A stretch of DNA of 9,759 nt from Candidatus Poseidoniaceae archaeon (GTDB taxonomy: Archaea; Thermoplasmatota; Poseidoniia; Poseidoniales; Poseidoniaceae). The stretch is taken from positions 1 to 9,759 of the forward strand of contig DUJJ01000180.1 in NCBI GenBank assembly GCA_013329865.1, in the 5' to 3' direction. The translations under genes and the position numbers were made by a program. Of the stretch, positions 1 to 6,071 are shown piece by piece. Under the pieces are notes generated by a model. It had not been told where the DNA came from. It did no database searches and saw nothing but the letters and a program-made list of their open reading frames with translations. Positions within the stretch are counted from its first letter, which is position 1; every line of letters begins with the position of its first letter.

Positions 1-1306
1 GGGTATGGAAACATCTGCCCACGATCGTGTTGAACCCGGAGCAATACACCGCGCCCACAAGGGTGTTCTATATATTGACGAAGTAAATCTACTACGACTG
101 GAAGAACAACAGGCGTTGCTGACGGCTATGCAAGAAAGAGCATTTTCAATATCCGGACGCTCAGAACGCTCATCAGGTGCACTTACCAAAACCGAGCCAG
201 TGCCGTGTGACTTCATATTAATAGCCGCTGGAAACTTAGATGCTATCCAAGGTATGCACCCTGCTTTGCGTAGCAGAATCAGAGGTTATGGATACGAAGT
301 TTATGTAAACTCAGATATGCCTGACACCTCTAGAAATCGCCGTCGTTTGATTCGCTTTATTGCTCAAGAGGTCACAAGGGACATGGGGACGAACCGTGAA
401 ATTCCCCACTTCGACAAGTCAGCAGTTGCTATCATTTTGCGTGAGGCCCAACGCAGGGCTGGCAGAAGAGGAAAACTATCTCTCCGACTTAGAGAACTTG
501 GCGGTCTTATCAGAATCGCTGGTGACTTGGCCAGTGAAGATGGCTCAAAGTATACCACTGGCGCTCACGTGCTAGGAGCCAGAAACATTGCTAAGCCACT
601 CGAGCAGCAAGTCGCTGACCGGATGATTGAGCGCCGCCGAGATTACTCATTGATTGTAAACTCAGGGGAAAGAGTCGGTAGAGTAAACGGTCTAGCAGTG
701 CTCGGTGCTAATTCTGGTTTATCTGACTTCAGTGGCATAATGCTACCTGTAGAGGCTCTGGTAACACCATCCCAAGGGGGTGGCGGCAAGATACATGCAA
801 CGGGAGGACTTTCTGACCTAGCGAAAGAGAGCGTTACGAATGTTAGTGCGGTAATCAAGAAGTTAACCGGGAAAGATATATCGGATTACGATATTCATAT
901 TCAATTCGTTGATACACATGGCGTCGACGGCGATTCTGCCTCGATAACAATCGCCACTGCGGTAATTTCGGCCCTTGAAGAAATACCAATCAGGCAAGAC
1001 TTAGCGATGACAGGGTCACTGTCAGTTAGGGGAGAAGTTTTGCCAATTGGCGGGGTCACCGCCAAGATTGAAGCCGCTGCCTTTTCGGGCATCAAGACAG
1101 TGGTAGTGCCAAGAGCAAACATGCAAGATGTCCTAATTGATGACAAATATGTCGACAAGATTGAAGTTATTGCGGTAGATTCACTAGACGAGGTTATGGA
1201 ACAGGCGCTAATCAAGCACGAGCACAAGGCTGGCTTAGTTGAACGCCTTGGCGGTGTTATTGACAGACTCACCCCTGAAGTCACAAAAAAATCTCCTTCT
1301 GCGTGA
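1..1306 (+). CDS. lonB: Archaeal LonB ATP-dependent protease, C-terminal part (5' end outside window)
   Basis: This is a membrane-anchored AAA+ serine protease of the Lon family, which degrades damaged and regulatory proteins. The frame is open from the first bases, so the gene starts upstream. The Walker A motif and the membrane segments that archaeal LonB carries in its AAA domain are not in view. Numbering from the Met at base 5, Walker B is GVLYIDE (residues 20-26), sensor 1 is near IAAGN, and the arginine-rich [10 protein letters not shown] follows. The protease domain fills the C-terminal half. The catalytic Ser is S311 in DGDSAS and the catalytic Lys is K354 in GGVTAK. The 43-residue Ser-Lys spacing is the usual one for Lon. 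The DGDSAS form is typical of LonB rather than of bacterial LonA. The gene appears intact to its stop, which lies inside a palindrome. The MFS gene follows 62 bp downstream on the same strand. The family call is very secure. Confidence 0.96.
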   Translation, partial: GMETSAHDRVEPGAIHRAHKGVLYIDEVNLLRLEEQQALLTAMQERAFSISGRSERSSGALTKTEPVPCDFILIAAGNLDAIQGMHPALRSRIRGYGYEVYVNSDMPDTSRNRRRLIRFIAQEVTRDMGTNREIPHFDKSAVAIILREAQRRAGRRGKLSLRLRELGGLIRIAGDLASEDGSKYTTGAHVLGARNIAKPLEQQVADRMIERRRDYSLIVNSGERVGRVNGLAVLGANSGLSDFSGIMLPVEALVTPSQGGGGKIHATGGLSDLAKESVTNVSAVIKKLTGKDISDYDIHIQFVDTHGVDGDSASITIATAVISALEEIPIRQDLAMTGSLSVRGEVLPIGGVTAKIEAAAFSGIKTVVVPRANMQDVLIDDKYVDKIEVIAVDSLDEVMEQALIKHEHKAGLVERLGGVIDRLTPEVTKKSPSA

Positions 1307-1324
1307 ACCAAATAATTTGGTTCA
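1304..1324. repeat. Perfect 10-bp-arm palindrome overlapping the lonB stop codon
   Basis: Arms TGAACCAAAT (1304-1313) and ATTTGGTTCA (1315-1324) are exact reverse complements around a single central base. As RNA it could form a 9-bp stem with a 3-nt UAA loop. The first arm begins with the lonB TGA stop. No T-tract follows, so it is not a textbook intrinsic terminator. It lies 45-65 bp upstream of the MFS start, where an operator or an mRNA 3'-end structure could sit. The structure is seen directly; the function is unknown. Confidence 0.6.
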
Positions 1325-1368
1325 CATATTGCGTTGACTAGAAAAACCATGAACAATGGGACAGCAAC

Positions 1369-2718
1369 ATGACTGTCAGTCAACCTGCTGAACCTGCGGT
1401 GTCAGCCGGCAGAGGGGCACTAATTGTGCTATTTCTAGCAACGGTAATTGACATGATAGGTTTTGGTATTGTGATACCATTTCTTACCTACTTGGTTGAG
1501 GACCTAGCGGCTGCTCAGGGTATTGTTGAGGTTGGTCTGTGGGTTGGTTTGCTGATGACATCATACTCAGCAGCACAGTTTCTATTCTCGCCATTCTGGG
1601 GCTCGGTTTCCGATCGGATTGGTCGCAGACCTGTCTTGATGGTGGGTTTGATTGGCAACACGGTATTTTTTACCATGTTTGGGCTAGCAAATACCCTGTT
1701 CATCGCATTGACTGCCAGATTTATGGCAGGAGTTTTCAATGGCAACCTAGCGGTTGCAAGAGCATATATTGGTGACGTGTCAACTCCTTTACAACTAAAC
1801 ACCCGCATGGGTTTGATAGGTGCTGCCTTTGGTTTGGGTTTTACTATTGGACCATTTATTGGTGGAGAATTATCGAACCCTGCAACAAAATGGGACTTTT
1901 TTGTCGGTACCATATTTGAGACATACCCATACCTGCTGCCATGCGTTGCGGCTGGTGCATTGTCACTAATTTCTTTCGTTTATGCCTATTTTTACCTACC
2001 TGAGTCTTTGCCAAAATCCAAGCGTGCGACTAAGGAAAGAGTAAATTGGCCTAAAAGGCTGAGCACCTCTTTCAAGCAGTCTTATTCGATGCTGAATAAA
2101 GGTTCAATTTCGATTATAATCTGGGCGACTATGCTTTTCATATTCGGTTTTACCATCATGCATGCAGTATTCATACTATACACTGGAATGCCGTTGGAAG
2201 ACGGTGGATTAGGGTATAATGAGGCGCAAAATGGCAGGATTTTTGCCGTAATCGGTATCGCTGGAATAGTTACTCAAGGTTTACTCATTGGTCCGTTGTC
2301 GAAGCGGCTAGGTGCCAAAAGAATGCTCCCATTATCGTGCTTTGTTTGTGGCACCGGATTGGTACTAATTCCCTACACACAGGCGGAATATGCCACGGTA
2401 CAGCTAGTACTTGTTGCAATAATTGTCGCTGTCGGCAGTGGGCTGTTCCAGCCATCTTCTTCGACATTATTGACTACATTTGCAAAGCATGAGGGTATAA
2501 ACCTCGGAATTGTGATGGGTGCCCAGGAATCTGTCAGCTCTTTTGCTCGCATATTGGGTCCGCTAACGGGTGGTATCGTGTGGACTTTCACAGTCTCTCG
2601 AGATTGGCCATTAGATTATCATACCTCATTCCACATATGTGGAATACTGATGTTGTGCTCGGCACTACTATCACTTAGAATCAAAGTTTTACCCGATACT
2701 TACTATGAGGAATCATAA
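1369..2718 (+). CDS. MFS transporter, DHA1/TetA-like family
   Basis: This 449-residue protein has the length and the roughly twelve hydrophobic segments of a major facilitator superfamily drug:H+ antiporter-like carrier in the cytoplasmic membrane. The conserved motif A in the loop between membrane segments 2 and 3 is GSVSDRIGRR (residues 78-87, with D82). A degenerate counterpart, GPLSKRLGAKR, begins at residue 308 in the second half, as expected from the internal duplication. The N-terminal IDMIGFGIVIP and the LPESL after segment 6 resemble TetA and MFSD10/MFSD14-like carriers. The substrate cannot be told from sequence; efflux of a small amphipathic compound is the default family guess. 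The ATG at 1369 is the start given by the frame. No Shine-Dalgarno is visible, and a weak TATA-like CATATT lies near 1325-1330. The 3' end overlaps the convergent UPF0147 gene by 6 bp. Confidence 0.9.
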   Translation: MTVSQPAEPAVSAGRGALIVLFLATVIDMIGFGIVIPFLTYLVEDLAAAQGIVEVGLWVGLLMTSYSAAQFLFSPFWGSVSDRIGRRPVLMVGLIGNTVFFTMFGLANTLFIALTARFMAGVFNGNLAVARAYIGDVSTPLQLNTRMGLIGAAFGLGFTIGPFIGGELSNPATKWDFFVGTIFETYPYLLPCVAAGALSLISFVYAYFYLPESLPKSKRATKERVNWPKRLSTSFKQSYSMLNKGSISIIIWATMLFIFGFTIMHAVFILYTGMPLEDGGLGYNEAQNGRIFAVIGIAGIVTQGLLIGPLSKRLGAKRMLPLSCFVCGTGLVLIPYTQAEYATVQLVLVAIIVAVGSGLFQPSSSTLLTTFAKHEGINLGIVMGAQESVSSFARILGPLTGGIVWTFTVSRDWPLDYHTSFHICGILMLCSALLSLRIKVLPDTYYEES

Positions 2719-2979
2719 CACTTCGGTAAGTATTTTCTCTAATTCAGTATTGATCATTAGAATAAGTGTGCCAAATTCCGGAGGTATGTTTGGGTCTTCA
2801 TACAATTCTTCTAGTTTTGATTGACTCATGGCAATTCTGACATCAAGCTTTTTGCTTTTGTTAAGTAACCATTGGTCGCAGGCTTCTTTAGCCTGTCTGC
2901 GAATGTTTCTCGGGACTTTTGGGTCGTCAATTTGATTTATGACAGTTGCCACTTGTTGCAATCTTGTTTCCACATCCAT
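2713..2979 (-). CDS. UPF0147 family protein (archaeal, function unknown)
   Basis: This 88-residue, apparently all-helical cytoplasmic protein matches the archaeal UPF0147 family, which has no established function. Diagnostic parts are the VPRNIRRQAKEA stretch after a QIDD turn, then LDVRIA and DPNIPPEFGTLI, followed by a charged C-terminal helix. The length suits the family, whose members are roughly 80-95 residues. The frame is open to an upstream ATG at 3045, but the start at 2979 is preferred. It has GGAGG (2987-2991) 7 nt upstream, it gives the usual family N-terminus, and the longer version would begin upstream of the likely promoter. The stop overlaps the convergent MFS gene by 6 bp. 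The gene is divergent from the prepilin peptidase. Confidence 0.85.
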   Translation of the reverse strand: MDVETRLQQVATVINQIDDPKVPRNIRRQAKEACDQWLLNKSKKLDVRIAMSQSKLEELYEDPNIPPEFGTLILMINTELEKILTEVL

Positions 2980-2986
2980 GGTCAAT

Positions 2987-2991
2987 CCTCC
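2987..2991 (-). promoter_or_regulatory. Shine-Dalgarno deciding the UPF0147 start
   Basis: On the minus strand GGAGG lies 7 nt before the ATG at 2979. It favours that start over in-frame ATGs at 3045 and 3036, which have no comparable signal. Confidence 0.7.
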
Positions 2992-3025
2992 AATGCTGGG
3001 TAATGCCCTCTCTCGGTAGGCCGCC

Positions 3026-3033
3026 TTTAAATT
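3026..3033. promoter_or_regulatory. Near-symmetric TATA-like box in the UPF0147/peptidase divergent promoter
   Basis: TTTAAATT reads as a TATA-like element on both strands. Its centre is about 26 bp from the ATG of the peptidase at 3055, the distance expected for a leaderless archaeal mRNA. In the other direction the predicted start is near 3003, giving UPF0147 a leader of about 24 nt that contains its GGAGG. The flank on the minus-strand side (ACAATG) is richer in A than the C/G-rich flank on the plus side, so the minus direction may be the stronger. This is prediction only. Confidence 0.5.
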
Positions 3034-3054
3034 CATTGTCGACAAGCGCCTGTC

Positions 3055-4050
3055 ATGGCACTGACTAGCGAGGAGGTACTAGGCTGGAGTAGGGTAGGAG
3101 TTCTACTTCTTGGGATGGGCTGGGCTGCTTGGATGGACCATAAGGCTCGCAGAGTAAGTAACGAACACTGGCTGGTTTGGGTCAAACCTGCAGTTTTCAT
3201 ATGGTGTTTGGAGTTATTAGCCCGAGGTGCAGACTGGACTGTCTTCTTGACTGCGTCGGCAATTGTTGCATATGCCTCTATGGCAGTCATTGGGCGACCA
3301 ACGGTCAAAGATATACTCGCAGGAAATCGCGAGGATATTCTAGTATCAATGTGGTACTTGGTTAGTTTTGTAGGTGTGGCCTTTGGTATGGTTAAGTACA
3401 GTGATGTTGACTTGCTTGATCTGCTGCTAGGAGAAGCAACAGGTATGGTTGCATTATACTGGACGACACTTTCTGGTCTATTGGTAATTTTTGTAATTGA
3501 TTTGGGCTGGAGATTGCGTTTAATTCATGGCGGTGCTGATGCAAAGGCTTTGATGTGGGTGGCAATCTTAATTCCTAATTGGTCCACAATGCCAGTAATC
3601 ACTGATTACAACCGCGATATTATACTGCAGTTACCTCCAGCAATCTCGCTATTAATGTGGGGTGGTTTGACATTTCTGTTAATCCCAGTAGTCTTAGTAA
3701 TCAGAAACCTAGTTCAGGGCAATGTAAAGTCGCTTGGAGACTTACGAATGTTTTGGCATTCCACTGTAATGGACTTAGACAAGGTGCAACAGAGTCATGT
3801 TTGGTTGTTGACATCGATGATCGAAATGCCTGACGGACAAATGAGTGTATATCATCGTACTCGAGCACCACGTCGAACTCCGAGTGAACAAGAATTGTCC
3901 GAGCAACTCGCTACACTACAAGATAATAACATCGAGGAGGTCTGGGTAAGCTACAAGTTACCTTTACTGGTGTTTCTTTTCCCGGTAATCATACCAATGG
4001 CAGTATTTGGTGACATCACAGTGATCATTTTGCAAATAATCGGGCTATGA
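3055..4050 (+). CDS. Prepilin/preflagellin peptidase, aspartic A24 family (FlaK/PibD/EppA-like)
   Basis: This membrane aspartic protease removes class III signal peptides from type IV pilin-like and archaellin precursors. The 331-residue protein has the two family aspartates: D28 in WMDHKARRVSN at the end of the first membrane helix, and D162 in GGADAKAL, the archaeal version of the GxGD motif. Hydrophobic stretches fall near residues 12-27, 43-58, 64-80, 94-112, 128-152, 162-176, 194-222 and 302-331. A polar segment of about 75 residues (roughly 225-300, with RTRAPRRTPSEQE) sits before the last hydrophobic stretch. Many archaeal peptidases are shorter (about 230-260 residues), so this polar insert is notable. 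No pilin or archaellin gene lies in the window, so substrates must be encoded elsewhere. There is no Shine-Dalgarno; the TATA spacing suggests a leaderless mRNA. The stop lies 3 bp from the end of the convergent L40e gene. Confidence 0.88.
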   Translation: MALTSEEVLGWSRVGVLLLGMGWAAWMDHKARRVSNEHWLVWVKPAVFIWCLELLARGADWTVFLTASAIVAYASMAVIGRPTVKDILAGNREDILVSMWYLVSFVGVAFGMVKYSDVDLLDLLLGEATGMVALYWTTLSGLLVIFVIDLGWRLRLIHGGADAKALMWVAILIPNWSTMPVITDYNRDIILQLPPAISLLMWGGLTFLLIPVVLVIRNLVQGNVKSLGDLRMFWHSTVMDLDKVQQSHVWLLTSMIEMPDGQMSVYHRTRAPRRTPSEQELSEQLATLQDNNIEEVWVSYKLPLLVFLFPVIIPMAVFGDITVIILQIIGL

Positions 4051-4053
4051 TGC

Positions 4054-4203
4054 TCAAGCACCTTTGCGCTCGATATTTTTCGGACGGAGGCCTTTGTAGT
4101 TACACTTCCTACATTTGACTGCACGATATGCAAGCCTTGCATTGCATTTCATGCAGATTTTTTTGCGAAGCATTCTTGCTTCTGCTTCAGGGAACCGTGC
4201 CAT
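4054..4203 (-). CDS. rpl40e: 50S ribosomal protein L40e
   Basis: This 49-residue basic zinc-ribbon protein of the archaeal large ribosomal subunit is homologous to the ribosomal part of the eukaryotic ubiquitin-L40 fusion. It starts [18 protein letters not shown], matching L40e closely. Four cysteines in two CxxC pairs (C17/C20 and C31/C34) make the zinc site, and the C-terminal [14 protein letters not shown] is the usual family ending. The length is normal for the family. The start at 4203 is supported by GGTGG (4211-4215) 7 nt upstream. The gene is nearly abutting and convergent with the peptidase, and divergent from the MBL-fold gene. It is easily missed because it is so short. Confidence 0.95.
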   Translation of the reverse strand: MARFPEAEARMLRKKICMKCNARLAYRAVKCRKCNYKGLRPKNIERKGA

Positions 4204-4260
4204 ATGCGGTCCACCAACTTCCCCTATTTAACCACAACCAAACAACCACGAAGTGATTTA
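4204..4260 (-). promoter_or_regulatory. Promoter/leader region of rpl40e
   Basis: Reading the minus strand, GGTGG (4211-4215) is a Shine-Dalgarno candidate. Two TATA-like elements are visible. TTAAATAG (4224-4231) would place the transcript start almost at the ATG. TAAATCAC (4253-4260) would give a leader of about 27 nt that includes GGTGG. The second agrees better with use of the ribosome binding site. A near-repeat, CAACCA-aa-CAACCA (4235-4248 on the plus strand), lies between them; its role is unknown. Confidence 0.4.
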
Positions 4261-4290
4261 GCTGCAATCACTACATTGAAACACTATTCT

Positions 4291-4307
4291 CATGACCGCT
4301 AGTCATG
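4291..4307 (+). repeat. Inverted repeat enclosing the start codon of the MBL-fold gene
   Basis: CATGAC (4291-4296) and GTCATG (4302-4307) are exact reverse complements separated by CGCTA. The ATG at 4305-4307 is inside the right arm, so an mRNA with this leader could hide its start codon in a 6-bp hairpin. Alternatively the dyad is a protein-binding site. If the mRNA is leaderless, the hairpin cannot form in RNA. Chance occurrence is also possible. Confidence 0.4.
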
Positions 4308-5084
4308 CGAATCGTGCGATTGCCTGGCATCCATCATGATTCAAATGTAATTTTAGTAATTGGCACACTTGGCTGTATCGTTATCGACGCCGGTACTTCA
4401 TGGTATCAGGCACTCCAACTCGAACGAATTCAAGGAATATTAGATGGTAATGATAGCACAAATCTCACCGTTGACAGAATACTATTGACTTCAAGGAGGT
4501 TCCCATGTTCTGGTGGAGCCAGCTTTTTATCTGCACAACTTGGTAACTGTCCGATTCATATCCACAGAGAAGGTCGCTCGTCACTAGAAACCGGCGATTT
4601 CTTCACTACATGGGCAAACAGATTTGATTCAGACATGCCATTCACTAAGACTGAGGTTGTTGAGGATGGTGATGTATTTGCGTTAGGCGATGGGCAGGTA
4701 TGTGCTATGGCATTGCCAGGACATTGCTCAGATAATATGGCATACCACATACCAGAAAAAGAATTAATTATTGCTGGTCAATTGATACCACGTGCTGACC
4801 GACCAACCAGATGGGATATGCCAACAGGCTGTTTACCAGATATCGTCGAAAGCCTAAAGTCAATTAAGAAACTAAAACCACAGACCATAATACCACTTCA
4901 GGGACCTGCGATAAAAGGTAAATCTCATGTAACCGAGATTCTGGAAAGACATATTCGATTCTTTGAAGAATGCATATTACGAGACGGCAAGGCGCCAAAG
5001 TCCTGGTCCCGTCCGGCACAGACAGCATTATGGTTGACGCCACAGCCACCGTGGCCACTTGCTGAAAAAGAGGAAGTTAACTAA
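4305..5084 (+). CDS. Metallo-beta-lactamase-fold protein with a degenerate metal site (LACTB2-like pseudoenzyme)
   Basis: The 259 residues have the MBL-fold layout of LACTB2/glyoxalase II-like hydrolases: an N-terminal strand ending in IVIDAGTS, a LLT...GGA segment, LPGH...MAYHIP, LIIAGQLI, and TIIPLQGPAI with C-terminal helices. The catalytic motifs are eroded. The normal THxHxDHxGG is TSRRFPCSGG (residues 62-71), so all four ligands are gone. The Asp of the usual GD-L motif is Gln (Q159), and the last His of the PGHGP motif is Gln (Q199). Only H140 in LPGHCSDN remains. The hydrophobic core and spacing are kept, and there is no frameshift, so this looks like a maintained non-hydrolytic protein rather than a decaying gene. 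A stop codon 12 bp upstream in frame forces the ATG at 4305. No clear Shine-Dalgarno or TATA box is seen. It overlaps the convergent propeller gene by 8 bp. Its partner or ligand is unknown. Confidence 0.8.
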   Translation: MRIVRLPGIHHDSNVILVIGTLGCIVIDAGTSWYQALQLERIQGILDGNDSTNLTVDRILLTSRRFPCSGGASFLSAQLGNCPIHIHREGRSSLETGDFFTTWANRFDSDMPFTKTEVVEDGDVFALGDGQVCAMALPGHCSDNMAYHIPEKELIIAGQLIPRADRPTRWDMPTGCLPDIVESLKSIKKLKPQTIIPLQGPAIKGKSHVTEILERHIRFFEECILRDGKAPKSWSRPAQTALWLTPQPPWPLAEKEEVN

Positions 5085-5688
5085 TCATTGGCAGATCGAG
5101 CATTGCAACTAATGCTGAATTATTGCCTTTCTTTTGCAGGAGCATTGCGCGACGGTTTGAGCGTTCGACTTGCTTTTGATAGAATAAATCATTTTTATTG
5201 TAATTCGACCGAATTACTCCTTCCCAATCATAATTATACTTCGACCAACCGCTTTGAATGGTAATTTCTTCATCTTGAGTTCTAATACTTGTTATGCATT
5301 CCTCGTGCTTGAATAGTAGGACAAAGTTGTCGGGTACATCTCTACCAACTAGCCAAACATGGCCACTATCATCGCCGACAAGTAACCTGTCGGATGAATT
5401 AGAAACTCGGCAAATCGACCTGATTACAGTTCCAGACGTGTCATATGCATCTAACAATTCCAACTTCGGTAGAGATAAGCGAATCACATTACCTCTAGTG
5501 TCGCCGATAACCACAGATTCGCAATAACCCGTTGGACCCTTCATTCCTAACAACACGGCCGCAGGATACTGCAATCGGTAATTTATTCTCCGCCCACTAT
5601 TTGGCCGCCAACTAATCATTCCGTCATCCAATGCGATAACGTATCCGTCATTCAACACCATGCTTCTGACTACTGTTCCGTTTGCCAT
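5077..5688 (-). CDS. Short beta-propeller-like protein (WD40/PQQ-like repeats), function unknown
   Basis: I do not recognise a named family for this 203-residue protein. It shows repeated beta-strand patterns typical of propeller blades: YVIALDDGMISWRP, VVIGDTRGNVIRLSL and RLLVGDDSGHVWLV, each a hydrophobic strand followed by a (G)D-x-x-G turn and another strand. Three, perhaps four, blades can be counted in residues 1-150, too few for a closed propeller. It may pair with another copy or be a remnant of a longer protein. The C-terminal 50 residues are polar, rich in Asn, Tyr, Arg and Lys, and unlike the repeats. No signal peptide or membrane segment is visible. The ATG at 5688 is the only possible start before an in-frame stop 54 bp upstream; no Shine-Dalgarno is seen. 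It lies 68 bp downstream of the Cys4 protein gene and is probably the third gene of the TFB cluster. It overlaps the MBL-fold gene tail-to-tail by 8 bp. Confidence 0.7.
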   Translation of the reverse strand: MANGTVVRSMVLNDGYVIALDDGMISWRPNSGRRINYRLQYPAAVLLGMKGPTGYCESVVIGDTRGNVIRLSLPKLELLDAYDTSGTVIRSICRVSNSSDRLLVGDDSGHVWLVGRDVPDNFVLLFKHEECITSIRTQDEEITIQSGWSKYNYDWEGVIRSNYNKNDLFYQKQVERSNRRAMLLQKKGNNSALVAMLDLPMIS

Positions 5689-5756
5689 ACATGGGAAATG
5701 TAAGCCGTTGGTAGGATTACTTTTCTGAGACCCCTGATCTCAAAGTGAAAGTGAAA

Positions 5757-6032
5757 TCAATATGTTTCTTCGTTTTTATTTTCTTTCTTCCATGTTCTGT
5801 AACATGGCTTGCAGACTCTTACTCTGCCCTTCAGGGCAGTGAAATTGCCTTGCCCCCATACGTCAATAGCATTATCAAGCGACAGGGAGCGACCACCCAG
5901 AGATTTGTCAGCAAATTTGTCGCAACCGTTTATTGCGCAAGAAAGTTCACCCTGGGATGATTTTTTTTTCTCGCTGCCCTTAGCTGTCGAATCTTGTTGT
6001 CGATGCTTCCTAGCCTTAGCTTTGAAACCCAT
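5757..6032 (-). CDS. Small basic Cys4 zinc-binding-like protein, function unknown
   Basis: This 91-residue protein has a very basic N-terminus (KAKARKHR, then a Lys/Ser-rich stretch to residue 26) and two cysteine pairs: C32-x4-C37 (CAINGC) and C74-x2-C77 (CKPCYR). These pairs could bind one zinc ion. Between them lies a conserved-looking segment with SLGGRSLSLDNA and WGQGNF. The overall look is that of a nucleic-acid-binding zinc-finger protein, but I recognise no named family. The start at 6032 is supported by GGTGG (6040-6044) 7 nt upstream. The TFB gene ends 39 bp upstream on the same strand, so co-transcription is likely. That proximity hints at a role in transcription or translation, but this is inference only. 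Confidence 0.75.
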   Translation of the reverse strand: MGFKAKARKHRQQDSTAKGSEKKKSSQGELSCAINGCDKFADKSLGGRSLSLDNAIDVWGQGNFTALKGRVRVCKPCYRTWKKENKNEETY

Positions 6033-6071
6033 GCTGTATCCACCGGTTTGCGCTTATTCAATGTTAGGGTA

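Noticed and set aside
901..1383. A 160-codon antisense frame over the lonB protease domain
   Set aside because: It is a shadow of a strongly conserved coding frame, and its sequence is Ser/Thr-rich without domain features.
2980..3045. N-terminal extension of the UPF0147 protein
   Set aside because: The GGAGG at 2987-2991 and the usual family N-terminus point to 2979; the longer start would lie upstream of the likely promoter.
4493..4507. AAGGAGGT followed by an ATG inside the MBL-fold gene
   Set aside because: The ATG is out of frame and opens only 13 codons; the site falls on the AGG codons of the degenerate motif, so it is probably coincidence.
5726..5742. TGAGA/TCTCA inverted repeat between the Cys4 and propeller genes
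   Set aside because: Only five base pairs, no T-tract and no extension; too weak to call a terminator.
5960..5969. Run of T resembling a terminator
   Set aside because: It is within the Cys4 protein gene and simply encodes its Lys-rich stretch on the minus strand.
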